Shown here: piece by piece, positions 44,102 to 52,342 of the stretch
Numbering within the stretch: position 1 is the stretch's first letter
Layout: every line of letters starts with the position of its first letter
Assembly (NCBI RefSeq): GCF_021390435.2
Contig: NZ_JAJVCN010000003.1
Span: 1,059,501 to 1,123,500, forward strand
Direction: 5' to 3'
Source of the DNA: Kibdelosporangium philippinense
Lineage (GTDB): Bacteria > Actinomycetota > Actinomycetes > Mycobacteriales > Pseudonocardiaceae
DNA: 64,000 nucleotides
Translations under genes and position numbers: made by a program
The notes under the pieces: model-generated
The model's database searches: none
What the model was told of the DNA's origin: nothing
The model's input: the letters and a program-made list of their open reading frames with translations, nothing else

Positions 44102-44881
44102 GTGACGCAACCACCTCCCCCGATGATGCCGCCGCCTGCTGAAGGCCAGCCGCAGGCCGCCGCTCCGCCGCCGTATCCGGTTGTTGCCCCGCCGCTGCAT
44201 GACGGGCAAGGCGCGCCCTTGCCGCCTCCGCCGGGCTACTACCCACCACCGCCTTACCTGCCACCGCCTTCCGGCCGGACCAATGGTTTCGCTGTCGCGT
44301 CAATGGTTCTCGGTATCCTTGGCGGCGTTCTGCTGTCGGCCATTTTCGGATTTGTCGCGCTGAGCCAGATCCGCAAACGTGGTGACAAGGGCCGCGGGAT
44401 GGCGATCGCGGGCCTTGTGCTGTCCGGTGTCTGGCTTGTGGGGTTCGCGACCATCATCGCCATGGCCGTGGGGATGCAGGCCGATCGCGACGCCAACACA
44501 GGGCAGGTCACCAAGGCGGGCCAACTCGATGTGTTCGACCTCAAGGACGGCGACTGCTTCAACAACGTCCCCGGCGACACCGCGACGAAGGTCATGTCGG
44601 TCAGTGCCGTGCCGTGCAGCGAGCCGCACGACGCCGAGGTGCTCGGCCAGGTCACCGTCACGAGCAGCACTTACCCCGGCGACTCACAGATGGCCGCCGA
44701 GGTGGAGCAGCTGTGCTACGACAAGGTCGGCCCACGAGTTGAGGCCAGCCCGATCGCGGACCAGCTTGACATGCTCTATCTCTACCCGACCAAGGAATCC
44801 TGGGCGCAGAACGACCGCGCAGGCACCTGCGTCGCTGCCTCGAACACCAACGGCAAGCTGACCGCTCCGGTCGGCAAGTAA
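44102..44881 (+). CDS. DUF4190 / septum-formation domain membrane protein
   Basis: A 259-residue protein. The N-terminal 60 residues are proline-rich (PPPPMMPPP, PPGYYPPPPYLPPP). A DUF4190 pair of membrane helices follows (GFAVASMVLGILGGVLLSAI and GMAIAGLVLSGVWLVGFATI), then an extracellular septum-formation-like domain with DLKDGDCFNNVPG, AVPCSEPHDAEV and a further Cys (QLCYD). GTG at 44102 starts the proline-rich tail. Its 3' end overlaps the convergent CbiX-type gene by 100 bp, an unusually long tail-to-tail overlap. Role unknown; related proteins are envelope associated. Confidence 0.8.
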   Translation: MTQPPPPMMPPPAEGQPQAAAPPPYPVVAPPLHDGQGAPLPPPPGYYPPPPYLPPPSGRTNGFAVASMVLGILGGVLLSAIFGFVALSQIRKRGDKGRGMAIAGLVLSGVWLVGFATIIAMAVGMQADRDANTGQVTKAGQLDVFDLKDGDCFNNVPGDTATKVMSVSAVPCSEPHDAEVLGQVTVTSSTYPGDSQMAAEVEQLCYDKVGPRVEASPIADQLDMLYLYPTKESWAQNDRAGTCVAASNTNGKLTAPVGK

Positions 44882-45522
44882 GCGTTGCGGTAACGACGGA
44901 CGACGAGCTCGACCGCGCCGGAATGGGCGCCGATCGGCTCGGCGGCGACGCTGGCTCCCGCGTCACGGACGACTCCATGGAACAAGCCAGGAGCCAGTAG
45001 CCACGAAGCGATGGCAAGCCTCCGGTCACGGACCAGATCCGTGACTCGGGGGCTTGCTGTCGTTACGTACCCGACTTCGACAGGCACACCGACCCGAGTC
45101 CGCAACAGCCGCGCCGCTCGCTGAACGTCGTCCAGTGCACGGGAATCCGACGATCCCGCTGCGGCGAGCACAATCGGCTCGCCGGTCCATCCCGCCTCGA
45201 TCAGTCGTGAGTGCACCACGGCCACAAGGGACGGTGATGGTCCAAATGGGTCAGTCACAACGGTCTCGCGATGACCGGACTCGCGGACCTGGGCCGGGAT
45301 GTCGACTCTGACGTGATAGCCGGACGCGAGGAACGCCGGAACCACGACCGCAGGGCCGTCGACAGTCCGCAGAACATCGGTCACGTTGGGCGAGCAGACA
45401 TCCGCGAACGCCACCCGCACGTCCACATCAGGCAGCCAAACCCTGACCCGCTCGGCCAGCTCGTAGATGACCCGGCTGCCCGCCGGATCACGAGTGCCGT
45501 GGGCGGCAAGAACAAGCGTCAT
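44782..45522 (-). CDS. sirohydrochlorin ferrochelatase (CbiX/SirB type)
   Basis: A 246-residue chelatase that inserts iron into sirohydrochlorin to make siroheme. Features are the N-terminal LAAHGTRDPAG with the metal-binding His, and VPAFLASGYHVRVDIP with the second His. A duplicated half follows with VLAAAGSSDS and WLLAPGLFHGVVRD. The protein should end near LVVRRY; here about 34 extra residues are read antisense through the neighbouring gene, as if the original stop were lost. The ATG overlaps the stop of the HemD-type gene by four bases, so it is the fourth gene after nirB, nirD and hemD. This fits the siroheme need of NirB. Confidence 0.87.
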   Translation of the reverse strand: MTLVLAAHGTRDPAGSRVIYELAERVRVWLPDVDVRVAFADVCSPNVTDVLRTVDGPAVVVPAFLASGYHVRVDIPAQVRESGHRETVVTDPFGPSPSLVAVVHSRLIEAGWTGEPIVLAAAGSSDSRALDDVQRAARLLRTRVGVPVEVGYVTTASPRVTDLVRDRRLAIASWLLAPGLFHGVVRDAGASVAAEPIGAHSGAVELVVRRYRNAYLPTGAVSLPLVFEAATQVPARSFCAQDSLVG

Positions 45523-46664
45523 ACCGGAATCGCCAACCTGTAGCCACGTTTGACAACCGTCTGGACGAGCGTGGAATCACCTAACGCGGAACGCAGCCGA
45601 GCGATCGCTGTTTCCACCGCGTGAGCATCGACATCGCCGTCGCGTCCGGAATGCCTGCGCAGCACGCCAATCAGGGCAGGCCTGGACAACACCTTGCCCG
45701 GCGTCACGCTCAGCGCCCGGAGCACCGCCATCGGCGCGGGCGGCACGACCCGAAGCACGCCATCAACCACAGCACCCTGACCGCGGAGTTCCAATTGAAC
45801 ATCCCCCACACGCAACCGCGTTGCCCGCGCTGGCAATTCAGTTGCGACCGACCTGGCTAACGCGCCGATCCTCGGTCGATCCGGTTGCACGACCGGGATT
45901 CCGGCGTCCATCAACGGCCCAGCGGTTACCGATCCCACACAGACCGGCAATACCGGTCCGCGCAAGACATCCAGAAACGCCTCGCGACGCCCTTGCCGCT
46001 GTGCCATTGCCAACAGGCTCGCCGCCGCGGGTGCGCTGGTGAACGTCAACGCGTCGATCGAGCCAGCAAGGACCGCGTCGAGCAAGCGCTCAAGCGGGCC
46101 CACGTCGGCTGGCAGCGTCCAGCGGTACACCGAGATCTCGACGACTTCCGCGCCCGCGTCCCGCAACGAGTTCACGAAGTTCGGCAGTGGTTCGCCGTGC
46201 AGCTGGACCGCGACCCGCTTACCGTCCACTCCGGAATTCAACAGGTACTCCAGCACCTCGGAGTTGCTTTCCGAGGCCGGTGACCAGCTCTCCACCAGGC
46301 CTGCCGCACGGACCGCGCCTTTGGCTTTCGGGCCGCGGGCGAACACGTCCGCCTTGCCGAGAATCCCCAGTAGATCCGTCCCCAGTCCCCAGCCCTCGGC
46401 CGCTTCCACCCAGCCGCGGAAACCGATCCCAGTGGTGACCACGACGTAGTCGACCGGGTCGGCGATCATCCCCTCGGTGGCCGCTTGCAACTCGGCGTCG
46501 TCCGGCAACGGCACGATCCGGATCGCCGGTCCGTGCACGACATTGGCACCGCGACGCTCCAACAGCACAGCCAGCTCGTCGGCCCGTCGCGCTGCGGTGA
46601 TGCCGACCGTGTATCCGGCCAGCGGCGGAACTTCGGTCTCGACGCTGTCAACCATGAGTGTCAC
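45519..46664 (-). CDS. uroporphyrinogen-III synthase fused to an OmpR-type DNA-binding domain
   Basis: A 381-residue two-part protein. Residues 1-260 have the HemD fold (GYTVGITAARRADELAVLLERRG, DYVVVTTGIGFRGW, ALTFTSAPAAASLLAMA, VCVGSVTAGPL), which cyclises hydroxymethylbilane to uroporphyrinogen III. Residues 290-381 form a winged helix (LSVTPGKVLSRPALIGVLRRH, VETAIARLRSALGD, VKRGYRLAIPV) as in OmpR/PhoB. Such fusions occur beside nitrite reductase genes in actinobacteria and may act mainly as regulators. The GTG at 46664 overlaps the nirD stop and has GGAG five bases before; an ATG three codons later is possible. Confidence 0.88.
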   Translation of the reverse strand: MTLMVDSVETEVPPLAGYTVGITAARRADELAVLLERRGANVVHGPAIRIVPLPDDAELQAATEGMIADPVDYVVVTTGIGFRGWVEAAEGWGLGTDLLGILGKADVFARGPKAKGAVRAAGLVESWSPASESNSEVLEYLLNSGVDGKRVAVQLHGEPLPNFVNSLRDAGAEVVEISVYRWTLPADVGPLERLLDAVLAGSIDALTFTSAPAAASLLAMAQRQGRREAFLDVLRGPVLPVCVGSVTAGPLMDAGIPVVQPDRPRIGALARSVATELPARATRLRVGDVQLELRGQGAVVDGVLRVVPPAPMAVLRALSVTPGKVLSRPALIGVLRRHSGRDGDVDAHAVETAIARLRSALGDSTLVQTVVKRGYRLAIPV

Positions 46665-46981
46665 GGAGCTCCAACCATGACCATGCCCGCGTCCACCCGC
46701 ACCGGATACACCTCGAGCGACACCTCCGGATCGTCCACGCACACCCCCGTGCGCAGATCAAAAGCGTTCTTGTGCATCGGCGACACCGCGACGGGCACTC
46801 CGCCGCGGTCGCCGACGATCCCCCTCGACATCACGGCCGCACGCGAGAACGGGTCGATATTGGACAGTGCGAAAACCTGATCGTCAGTGGTACGGAACAC
46901 CGCGACCTGAACGTCACCGGGAAGCAAGGCGGCAACACCTCGATTGGGCAGCAATCGTGCCAGCGGAAACGTCACACTCAT
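46661..46981 (-). CDS. nirD: nitrite reductase (NADH) small subunit NirD
   Basis: A 106-residue Rieske-like protein that forms the small subunit of assimilatory NADH-nitrite reductase. The fold is recognisable from ALLPGDVQVAVFRTTDDQVFALSN, GDRGGVPVAVSPMHKNAFDLRTG and EVYPVRVDAGMV. The Cys/His iron-sulfur ligands of true Rieske proteins are absent, as usual in NirD. It is coupled to nirB and to the HemD-type gene by 4-nt overlaps on both sides. Confidence 0.93.
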   Translation of the reverse strand: MSVTFPLARLLPNRGVAALLPGDVQVAVFRTTDDQVFALSNIDPFSRAAVMSRGIVGDRGGVPVAVSPMHKNAFDLRTGVCVDDPEVSLEVYPVRVDAGMVMVGAP

Positions 46982-49467
46982 CGCGATACCACCTCCGGGA
47001 TGCCCAGCTGGACCGGGACCTTCTGGCCGCGTTCTTCGCGGAACGAGATCGTCGGGTCAGGTGTGCCTGGCGCGTTGACGAACGAGGTGAACCGGGCGAG
47101 CTTCTCCGGGTCCTCAAGCACTCCACGCCACTCGTCCGCATAGGACCCGACGTGCTGCTCCATGGCTGCTTCCAGGTCCGCGCAGATGCCGAGGCTGTCA
47201 TTGACGATCACGTCACGCAGGTGATCGAGACCACCCTCCATCGCCTCGACCCACGCGGCCGTGCGCTGCAGCCGATCCGCCGTCCGGATGTAGAACATCA
47301 GGAACCGGTCGATCAGCTTGATCAACGTCTCGGTGTCCACATCAGACACCAACAGATCTGCGTGCCGTGGCTTGAAGCCGCCGTTTCCGGCGACGTACAG
47401 GTTCCATCCGTGCTCGGTGGCGATCACGCCGAAGTCCTTGCTCCGGGCTTCGGCGCATTCACGTGCGCAGCCCGACACCGCGGACTTGAGCTTGTGCGGC
47501 GACCGCAGGCCCCGGTAACGCAGCTCCAACTGGATCGCCAGACCGACCGAATCCTGGACACCGAACCGGCACCAGGTCGTTCCGACGCAGGATTTGACAG
47601 TACGCAAGGACTTTCCGTACGCGTGACCAGACTCCATGCCCGCATCGACGAGCCGTCGCCAAATGTGCGGGAGTTGGTCCACAGTGGCGCCGAACAGGTC
47701 GATCCGTTGGCCACCAGTGATCTTCGTGTACAGGCCGAAGTCCCTGGCGACCTCGGCGATCACCATCAGCTTCTCCGGGGTGATCTCACCGCCGGGAATC
47801 CGGGGCACCACTGAGTAGGTCCCGTTGCGCTGCATGTTCGCCAAGAAGTGATCGTTGGTGTCCTGCAGGGAAGCCTGTTCACCGTCCAGCACGTGCCCGT
47901 TGCCGAGCGAAGCCAGGATGGACGCGACCGCGGGCTTGCACAGGTCGCAGCCGGATCCCTTGCCGTGTTTGGCAATGAGCTCACTGAATGCCCGGATCCC
48001 GGTGCTTGAGATGATCTCGAACAGCTCGGCCCGGCTGAACTCGAAGTGCTCGCACAGCGCCTTCGACTGCTCCACACCGGACTCAGCAAGCAACTGCTTG
48101 AGCATCGGGATGCACGATCCGCAGGTCGTGCCAGCCTTGGTGCAGCTCTTCAGCCCGGGCACGTCCGCGCCGCCTTCGGCGATCGCGCCCTTGATCGCCG
48201 CCTTCGTGACAGCGTTGCAGGAGCAGACCTGGGCGTCGTCAGGCAACGACCCCATCGCGACATCGGTGCCAGATGGGGCAATCAGCCCAGCCGGGTCGCC
48301 AGAGATCGCGCGGCCGACCATCGGGCGCAACATGGTGTACGCACTGGCGTCGCCGACCAGGATGCCGCCCAGCAAGGTTTTCGCGTCATCCGAGACCACG
48401 ACCTTCGCGTAGGTCCCGGCCACGGCGTCGTTGAAGACCACTTCGAGGGCGCCTTCGGTGGCGCCATGCGCGTCACCGAAGCTGGCGACGTCCACACCGA
48501 GCAGCTTCAGCTTCGTCGAGGTGTCGGCGCCGGGGAAAGTAGCCGTGCCACCAAGCAAGCGATCGGCTACGACCTCGGCCATGGCGTAACCGGGCGCGAC
48601 GAGGCCGTAAACCATTCCGTCGACGCACGCGCATTCACCGATGGCGTAGATGTTCTCGTCGTCCGTGCGGCAACCTTCGTCCACGACAACGCCACCACGA
48701 GGTGCGGTAGTCAAGCCGATCTGCTTGGCCAGGTCGTCTCGTGGGCGGATACCGGCGGAGAAGACAACGACGTCAACGTCGAGTTCGACGCCGTTGGTCA
48801 GCTTGGCGACCATCCGCTCGCCGTCCCGCTCAATAACTTCGGCGGACGTTCCAGTGTGGACGGTCAGGTCCAATTTCTGCACGAGGTTCTTGAGCAGCCC
48901 GGCGCCGCCGTCGTCGACCTGGATCGGCATCAGCCGGGGTGCGAGTTCGACGACGTGCGGGGAAAGTCCCATACCGCGCAAGGCGTTCGCGGCTTCCAGG
49001 CCGAGCAGCCCGCCACCGAGGACCATTCCTGCGCGCCTACCAGGACGATCGGCTTTCTCGACGGCCGCCCGTATGGCGTCGAGATCGTCGATCGTCCGGT
49101 AGACGAAGCACCCCGGCAGTTCCCGGCCGGGGACGGGTGGCACGAACGGGTTCGACCCGGTGGCCAGCACCAGGGCGTCGTAGTTGACACGTTCGCCCTT
49201 GCTGGTTATGACCTCCCGCTTCTCGCGGTTGATCTCCAGCGCGCTCTCGCCGAGGCGGAGGTTCACGCCGTCGATGTGCGGCAGCGTCAGGTCATCGGCG
49301 TTCCAGGTGTCCACATAGGAGGATAGGGCAACCCGGTCATACGCCGGGCGTGCTTCCTCGGCGAGCACTTCGATTCGCCATTCGCCGTCAACGTCCCGGT
49401 CCCGCATCGCCTGTGCGAGGCGATGTCCGACCATCCCGTATCCGACGACGACCAATGTCCGCGTCAT
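46978..49467 (-). CDS. nirB: nitrite reductase (NADH) large subunit NirB
   Basis: An 829-residue cytosolic flavo-siroheme enzyme that reduces nitrite to ammonium with NADH. In order it has an FAD-binding VVVGYGMVGHRLA near the start and an NAD-binding GGGLLGLEAANAL. A BFD-type [2Fe-2S] region follows with CSCNAVTK and CGSCIPMLKQLL. The siroheme/[4Fe-4S] domain has CVGTTWC and SGCAREC near residues 640-690. All cofactor cysteines are present. The ATG at 49467 starts directly at the FAD motif; another start nine codons earlier exists. A GlnR-like box lies 51-88 bp upstream. It heads the operon with nirD, the HemD-type gene and cbiX. Confidence 0.95.
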   Translation of the reverse strand: MTRTLVVVGYGMVGHRLAQAMRDRDVDGEWRIEVLAEEARPAYDRVALSSYVDTWNADDLTLPHIDGVNLRLGESALEINREKREVITSKGERVNYDALVLATGSNPFVPPVPGRELPGCFVYRTIDDLDAIRAAVEKADRPGRRAGMVLGGGLLGLEAANALRGMGLSPHVVELAPRLMPIQVDDGGAGLLKNLVQKLDLTVHTGTSAEVIERDGERMVAKLTNGVELDVDVVVFSAGIRPRDDLAKQIGLTTAPRGGVVVDEGCRTDDENIYAIGECACVDGMVYGLVAPGYAMAEVVADRLLGGTATFPGADTSTKLKLLGVDVASFGDAHGATEGALEVVFNDAVAGTYAKVVVSDDAKTLLGGILVGDASAYTMLRPMVGRAISGDPAGLIAPSGTDVAMGSLPDDAQVCSCNAVTKAAIKGAIAEGGADVPGLKSCTKAGTTCGSCIPMLKQLLAESGVEQSKALCEHFEFSRAELFEIISSTGIRAFSELIAKHGKGSGCDLCKPAVASILASLGNGHVLDGEQASLQDTNDHFLANMQRNGTYSVVPRIPGGEITPEKLMVIAEVARDFGLYTKITGGQRIDLFGATVDQLPHIWRRLVDAGMESGHAYGKSLRTVKSCVGTTWCRFGVQDSVGLAIQLELRYRGLRSPHKLKSAVSGCARECAEARSKDFGVIATEHGWNLYVAGNGGFKPRHADLLVSDVDTETLIKLIDRFLMFYIRTADRLQRTAAWVEAMEGGLDHLRDVIVNDSLGICADLEAAMEQHVGSYADEWRGVLEDPEKLARFTSFVNAPGTPDPTISFREERGQKVPVQLGIPEVVSR

Positions 49468-49517
49468 AGGAGCTGTGTCCTCCCTGTTGGGCACGTCCTC
49501 AATGCTGGGTTGTGAGC

Positions 49518-49555
49518 GTGTCGAACCGGGTTCTGCTGTGTTTCCGGCGCGTTAA
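49518..49555 (-). promoter_or_regulatory. putative GlnR-binding site upstream of nirB
   Basis: On the minus strand four 5-mers spaced by exactly six bases read TTAAC-n6-GAAAC-n6-GAACC-n6-GACAC. The actinobacterial GlnR consensus is GTnAC-n6-GAAAC repeated, so the first pair fits well (4/5 and 5/5), the last 5-mer well (4/5) and the third poorly. It lies 51-88 bp before the nirB start, a normal place for nitrogen control. Confidence 0.5.
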
Positions 49556-49574
49556 AGGAATCTCCCGTCGCAGG

Positions 49575-50921
49575 TCAGACACGTGAGAGGGCAGGCTCCG
49601 CGGCCTTGACCGAGGACGGTTTGCGCAGGTAGACAGCCCACGTGACAACGAAACAGACCGCGTAGAAGGCCAGGAACGCAACGAATGCGGGGATTCCGGT
49701 CTTGGCCGTCATGAACGACTCACGGAAGGCCAGGTTGATGAACAGCCCGCCCAGTGCGCCGATGGCGCCTGCCAGGCCGATCAGGGCGCCGGACAGCCGC
49801 CTGGCCCGCAGCAATGCGAACTTCTCGTCAGCTCCGGCCTCGATGTCGGACTGCGCCTTGGCACGGAAGATGGCCGGGATCATCTTGTACGTGGATCCGT
49901 TGCCAAGCCCGGAGAAGATGAACAACGAGATGAAGCCGCCGACGAACACCGGCAGGGAGTTCATGTTCGACGCCAGAATCGTCACAGCGGTTCCGGCGGC
50001 CAGCGCGAGGAACGTCCAGAACGTGACCTTCGCGCCACCGATACGGTCGGACAACCACCCGCCAACCGGCCTGATCAGTGATCCAACCAACGGTCCGAGG
50101 AACGTCAGCGAGGCGGCTTGCAGTGGTGTCCGGCCGAACTGGTTCTGCAGCACCAAACCGAACGCGAAGCTGTAGCCGATGAACGAACCGAAGGTGCCGA
50201 TGTAGAGGAACGACATCACCCAGGACTGCGGATCCTTGACAACTTCACGCAATGCCTTGGTGTCGCCACTCATCGTGCCGAGGTTGTCCATGAACAGCAT
50301 CGCGCCGATGGCGGCAAGGATCAGCAACGGCACATAGATGAACAGCACGATCCGCGGCGCACTCAGGCCCGCTGTACTGATCACCAACAGGCCGATCAGC
50401 TGAATCGCCGCCACACCAAGGTTTCCACCGCCCGCGTTGAGGCCGAGTGCCCAGCCTTTGTGGCGTTCCGGGTAGAACGCGTTGATGTTGGCCATCGAGG
50501 AGGCGAAGTTACCGCCACCGACGCCACCGAGCGCGGCGACGAGCATGAAGGTGCCAAGCGAGGTACCTGGCTGCATCACGGTCGCGGCCAGGATGGTCGG
50601 GATGAGCAACAGGAACGCCGAGAAGATCGTCCAGTTGCGACCTCCGAACTTCGCCGGTGCGAACGTGTAGGGAATCCTGATCAGCGCACCGACCACCGTC
50701 GGCGTCGAGACGAGCAGGAACTTGTCACCGGCGGACAAACCGCACTGCGGGCCCATGAACAAGACCATCACCGACCACAGTGTCCAGATCGAGAAGCCGA
50801 GGTGCTCGGCGAAAATCGAGAACCACAGGTTTCGCGCGGCGATCTTGCGTCCGCCGTTGTCCCAGAACGTCTGGTCTTCCGGCTCCCACTGGTCGATCCA
50901 CCGGCCACCGATACGCTTCAT
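49575..50921 (-). CDS. narK: nitrate/nitrite transporter NarK
   Basis: A 448-residue major facilitator with about twelve membrane helices that imports nitrate or exports nitrite. Nitrate-porter marks are GGVGGGNFASSMANINAFYPER and GLNAGGGNLGVAAIQL (the two glycine-rich signature helices), plus the RPVGGWLSDRIGG loop. Arginines in helices 2 and 8 that contact substrate are not resolved here, but the length is normal. The ATG lies 8 nt after the stop of the electron-transfer gene, so it is the third gene of nasA, electron-transfer subunit and narK. Confidence 0.95.
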   Translation of the reverse strand: MKRIGGRWIDQWEPEDQTFWDNGGRKIAARNLWFSIFAEHLGFSIWTLWSVMVLFMGPQCGLSAGDKFLLVSTPTVVGALIRIPYTFAPAKFGGRNWTIFSAFLLLIPTILAATVMQPGTSLGTFMLVAALGGVGGGNFASSMANINAFYPERHKGWALGLNAGGGNLGVAAIQLIGLLVISTAGLSAPRIVLFIYVPLLILAAIGAMLFMDNLGTMSGDTKALREVVKDPQSWVMSFLYIGTFGSFIGYSFAFGLVLQNQFGRTPLQAASLTFLGPLVGSLIRPVGGWLSDRIGGAKVTFWTFLALAAGTAVTILASNMNSLPVFVGGFISLFIFSGLGNGSTYKMIPAIFRAKAQSDIEAGADEKFALLRARRLSGALIGLAGAIGALGGLFINLAFRESFMTAKTGIPAFVAFLAFYAVCFVVTWAVYLRKPSSVKAAEPALSRV

Positions 50922-50929
50922 GTTCGTCC

Positions 50930-52342
50930 TTACGTCGTGGTCGAGAGCCAGTCGGCAATGCCGCAGACTGCGTCCTTACAGCTGCCGCACCCAGTCGTCG
51001 CCCTCGTTGCCGACGCCAGGTCTGTCACGCTCGTGGCGCCCGCACGCCACGCCGTGACCAATTGCGCTTTCGTAACCGAGTTACACCGGCAAACCAGGGC
51101 GCTGCCCGGCAACTCGGAGGGACTTCCCGCAGGGGTTACTTCCGACGGCAGCGCTCGTCCCAAAAGGACGGCGAGACGGTCCGACGGAACCGGAACTCGG
51201 CTGTCGTACAGCTGGGTGATCGTGGCGGCCGCGTCCGGAGCTCCAATGAGGATCGCTCCGGCGACACGGTCCTGCCTGACGACAAGCTTGGCGTAACGAC
51301 CGCGCGTCGGGTCGTTGAGGCACAGGACTTCGGCGTCTTCAGCGTCCGTGTCGACGTGCACCTCGCCAAGCGCCGCCAAGTCGACATCGCGTGCCTTGAG
51401 CCTGGTGACAATCGGTGTTCCGTGGTACCGCTTGGCGACGTTCTTGCCAGTCAACAGGTCGGCCAGAACTTCGGCCTGTTCCCAAGCCGATTGGACTAGT
51501 CCTGCCATGGTTCCCGGGTGCTGCGCGCAGTCGCCGATCGCGTGGATGCGCGGATCGCTGGTACGCAGGCTGTCGTCGATCAGGATTCCCCTGTCGACAT
51601 CAAGCCCTGCCTTGACAGCCAGATCGGTTTCCGGCTTCACGCCTGCCGTCACCACGACCATGTCCGCTGGCACCAAGCCGTCTTCGAGCTTGAGGCCATC
51701 ACCTGGGACGTACCCGTTCACCTTGGCGTCGAGCTTCACCTCAACACCCAATGTGGACAGTTGTTTGGCGAGAACCTTGCCGCCTGCTTGGTCAAGCTGG
51801 CGTTCCATCAGATGACCGACCGGGTGCACGACTGTCACTTGGCAGCCTCTGCCAACCAGTCCACGCGCGGCTTCGATGCCGAGCAGTCCCCCGCCCAGCA
51901 CGGCAACCGGCGCACCCGGACGCGCGGCCGCAAGAATTCCCGCGCAGTCGTCAAGTGTGCGAAAAGTATGCACGCCAGGGGCGTCCGGGGCCAAACCTTC
52001 GATTGGCGGGATCCAGGACCGGCTTCCCGTTGCCAGCACAAGGATGTCGTAGCCGATCGTGCTGCCGTCGGTCAGGGTCACCTTGCGGGTGTCCCTGTCG
52101 ATCTCGGTGACACTCACACCAAGCCGGACCCGGTCGTGCCATTCCTGGCCGTGCAGGGTGACGTTCTGTGGCTTCATCGTCCCGGCGACCACAGCGGACA
52201 GCAGCACCCGGTTGTACGCCAGGTGTTGCTCCTCGCCGAGGATAGTGAGTGAGATGCCTTCAGGCTCGCGCCGGAGGATCTCCTCTGCCAGCCGGGCACC
52301 GGCCATACCGTAACCGGCGATGACTATCTGACGTGGACTCAT
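50930..52342 (-). CDS. FAD-dependent electron-transfer subunit of assimilatory nitrate reductase
   Basis: A 470-residue flavoprotein resembling the N-terminal half of NirB. It has FAD-binding IVIAGYGMAGARLAEEIL, the second nucleotide site VLGGGLLGIEAARGL, HAIGDCAQHPG, and a C-terminal BFD-type [2Fe-2S] domain (CRCNSVTKAQL and CGSCKDAVCG). It lacks the siroheme domain, so it cannot reduce nitrite itself. It should pass electrons from NAD(P)H to the molybdenum subunit encoded just upstream, whose stop overlaps its ATG by four bases. Corresponds to NasB/NasC-type subunits; naming differs among species. Confidence 0.88.
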   Translation of the reverse strand: MSPRQIVIAGYGMAGARLAEEILRREPEGISLTILGEEQHLAYNRVLLSAVVAGTMKPQNVTLHGQEWHDRVRLGVSVTEIDRDTRKVTLTDGSTIGYDILVLATGSRSWIPPIEGLAPDAPGVHTFRTLDDCAGILAAARPGAPVAVLGGGLLGIEAARGLVGRGCQVTVVHPVGHLMERQLDQAGGKVLAKQLSTLGVEVKLDAKVNGYVPGDGLKLEDGLVPADMVVVTAGVKPETDLAVKAGLDVDRGILIDDSLRTSDPRIHAIGDCAQHPGTMAGLVQSAWEQAEVLADLLTGKNVAKRYHGTPIVTRLKARDVDLAALGEVHVDTDAEDAEVLCLNDPTRGRYAKLVVRQDRVAGAILIGAPDAAATITQLYDSRVPVPSDRLAVLLGRALPSEVTPAGSPSELPGSALVCRCNSVTKAQLVTAWRAGATSVTDLASATRATTGCGSCKDAVCGIADWLSTTT

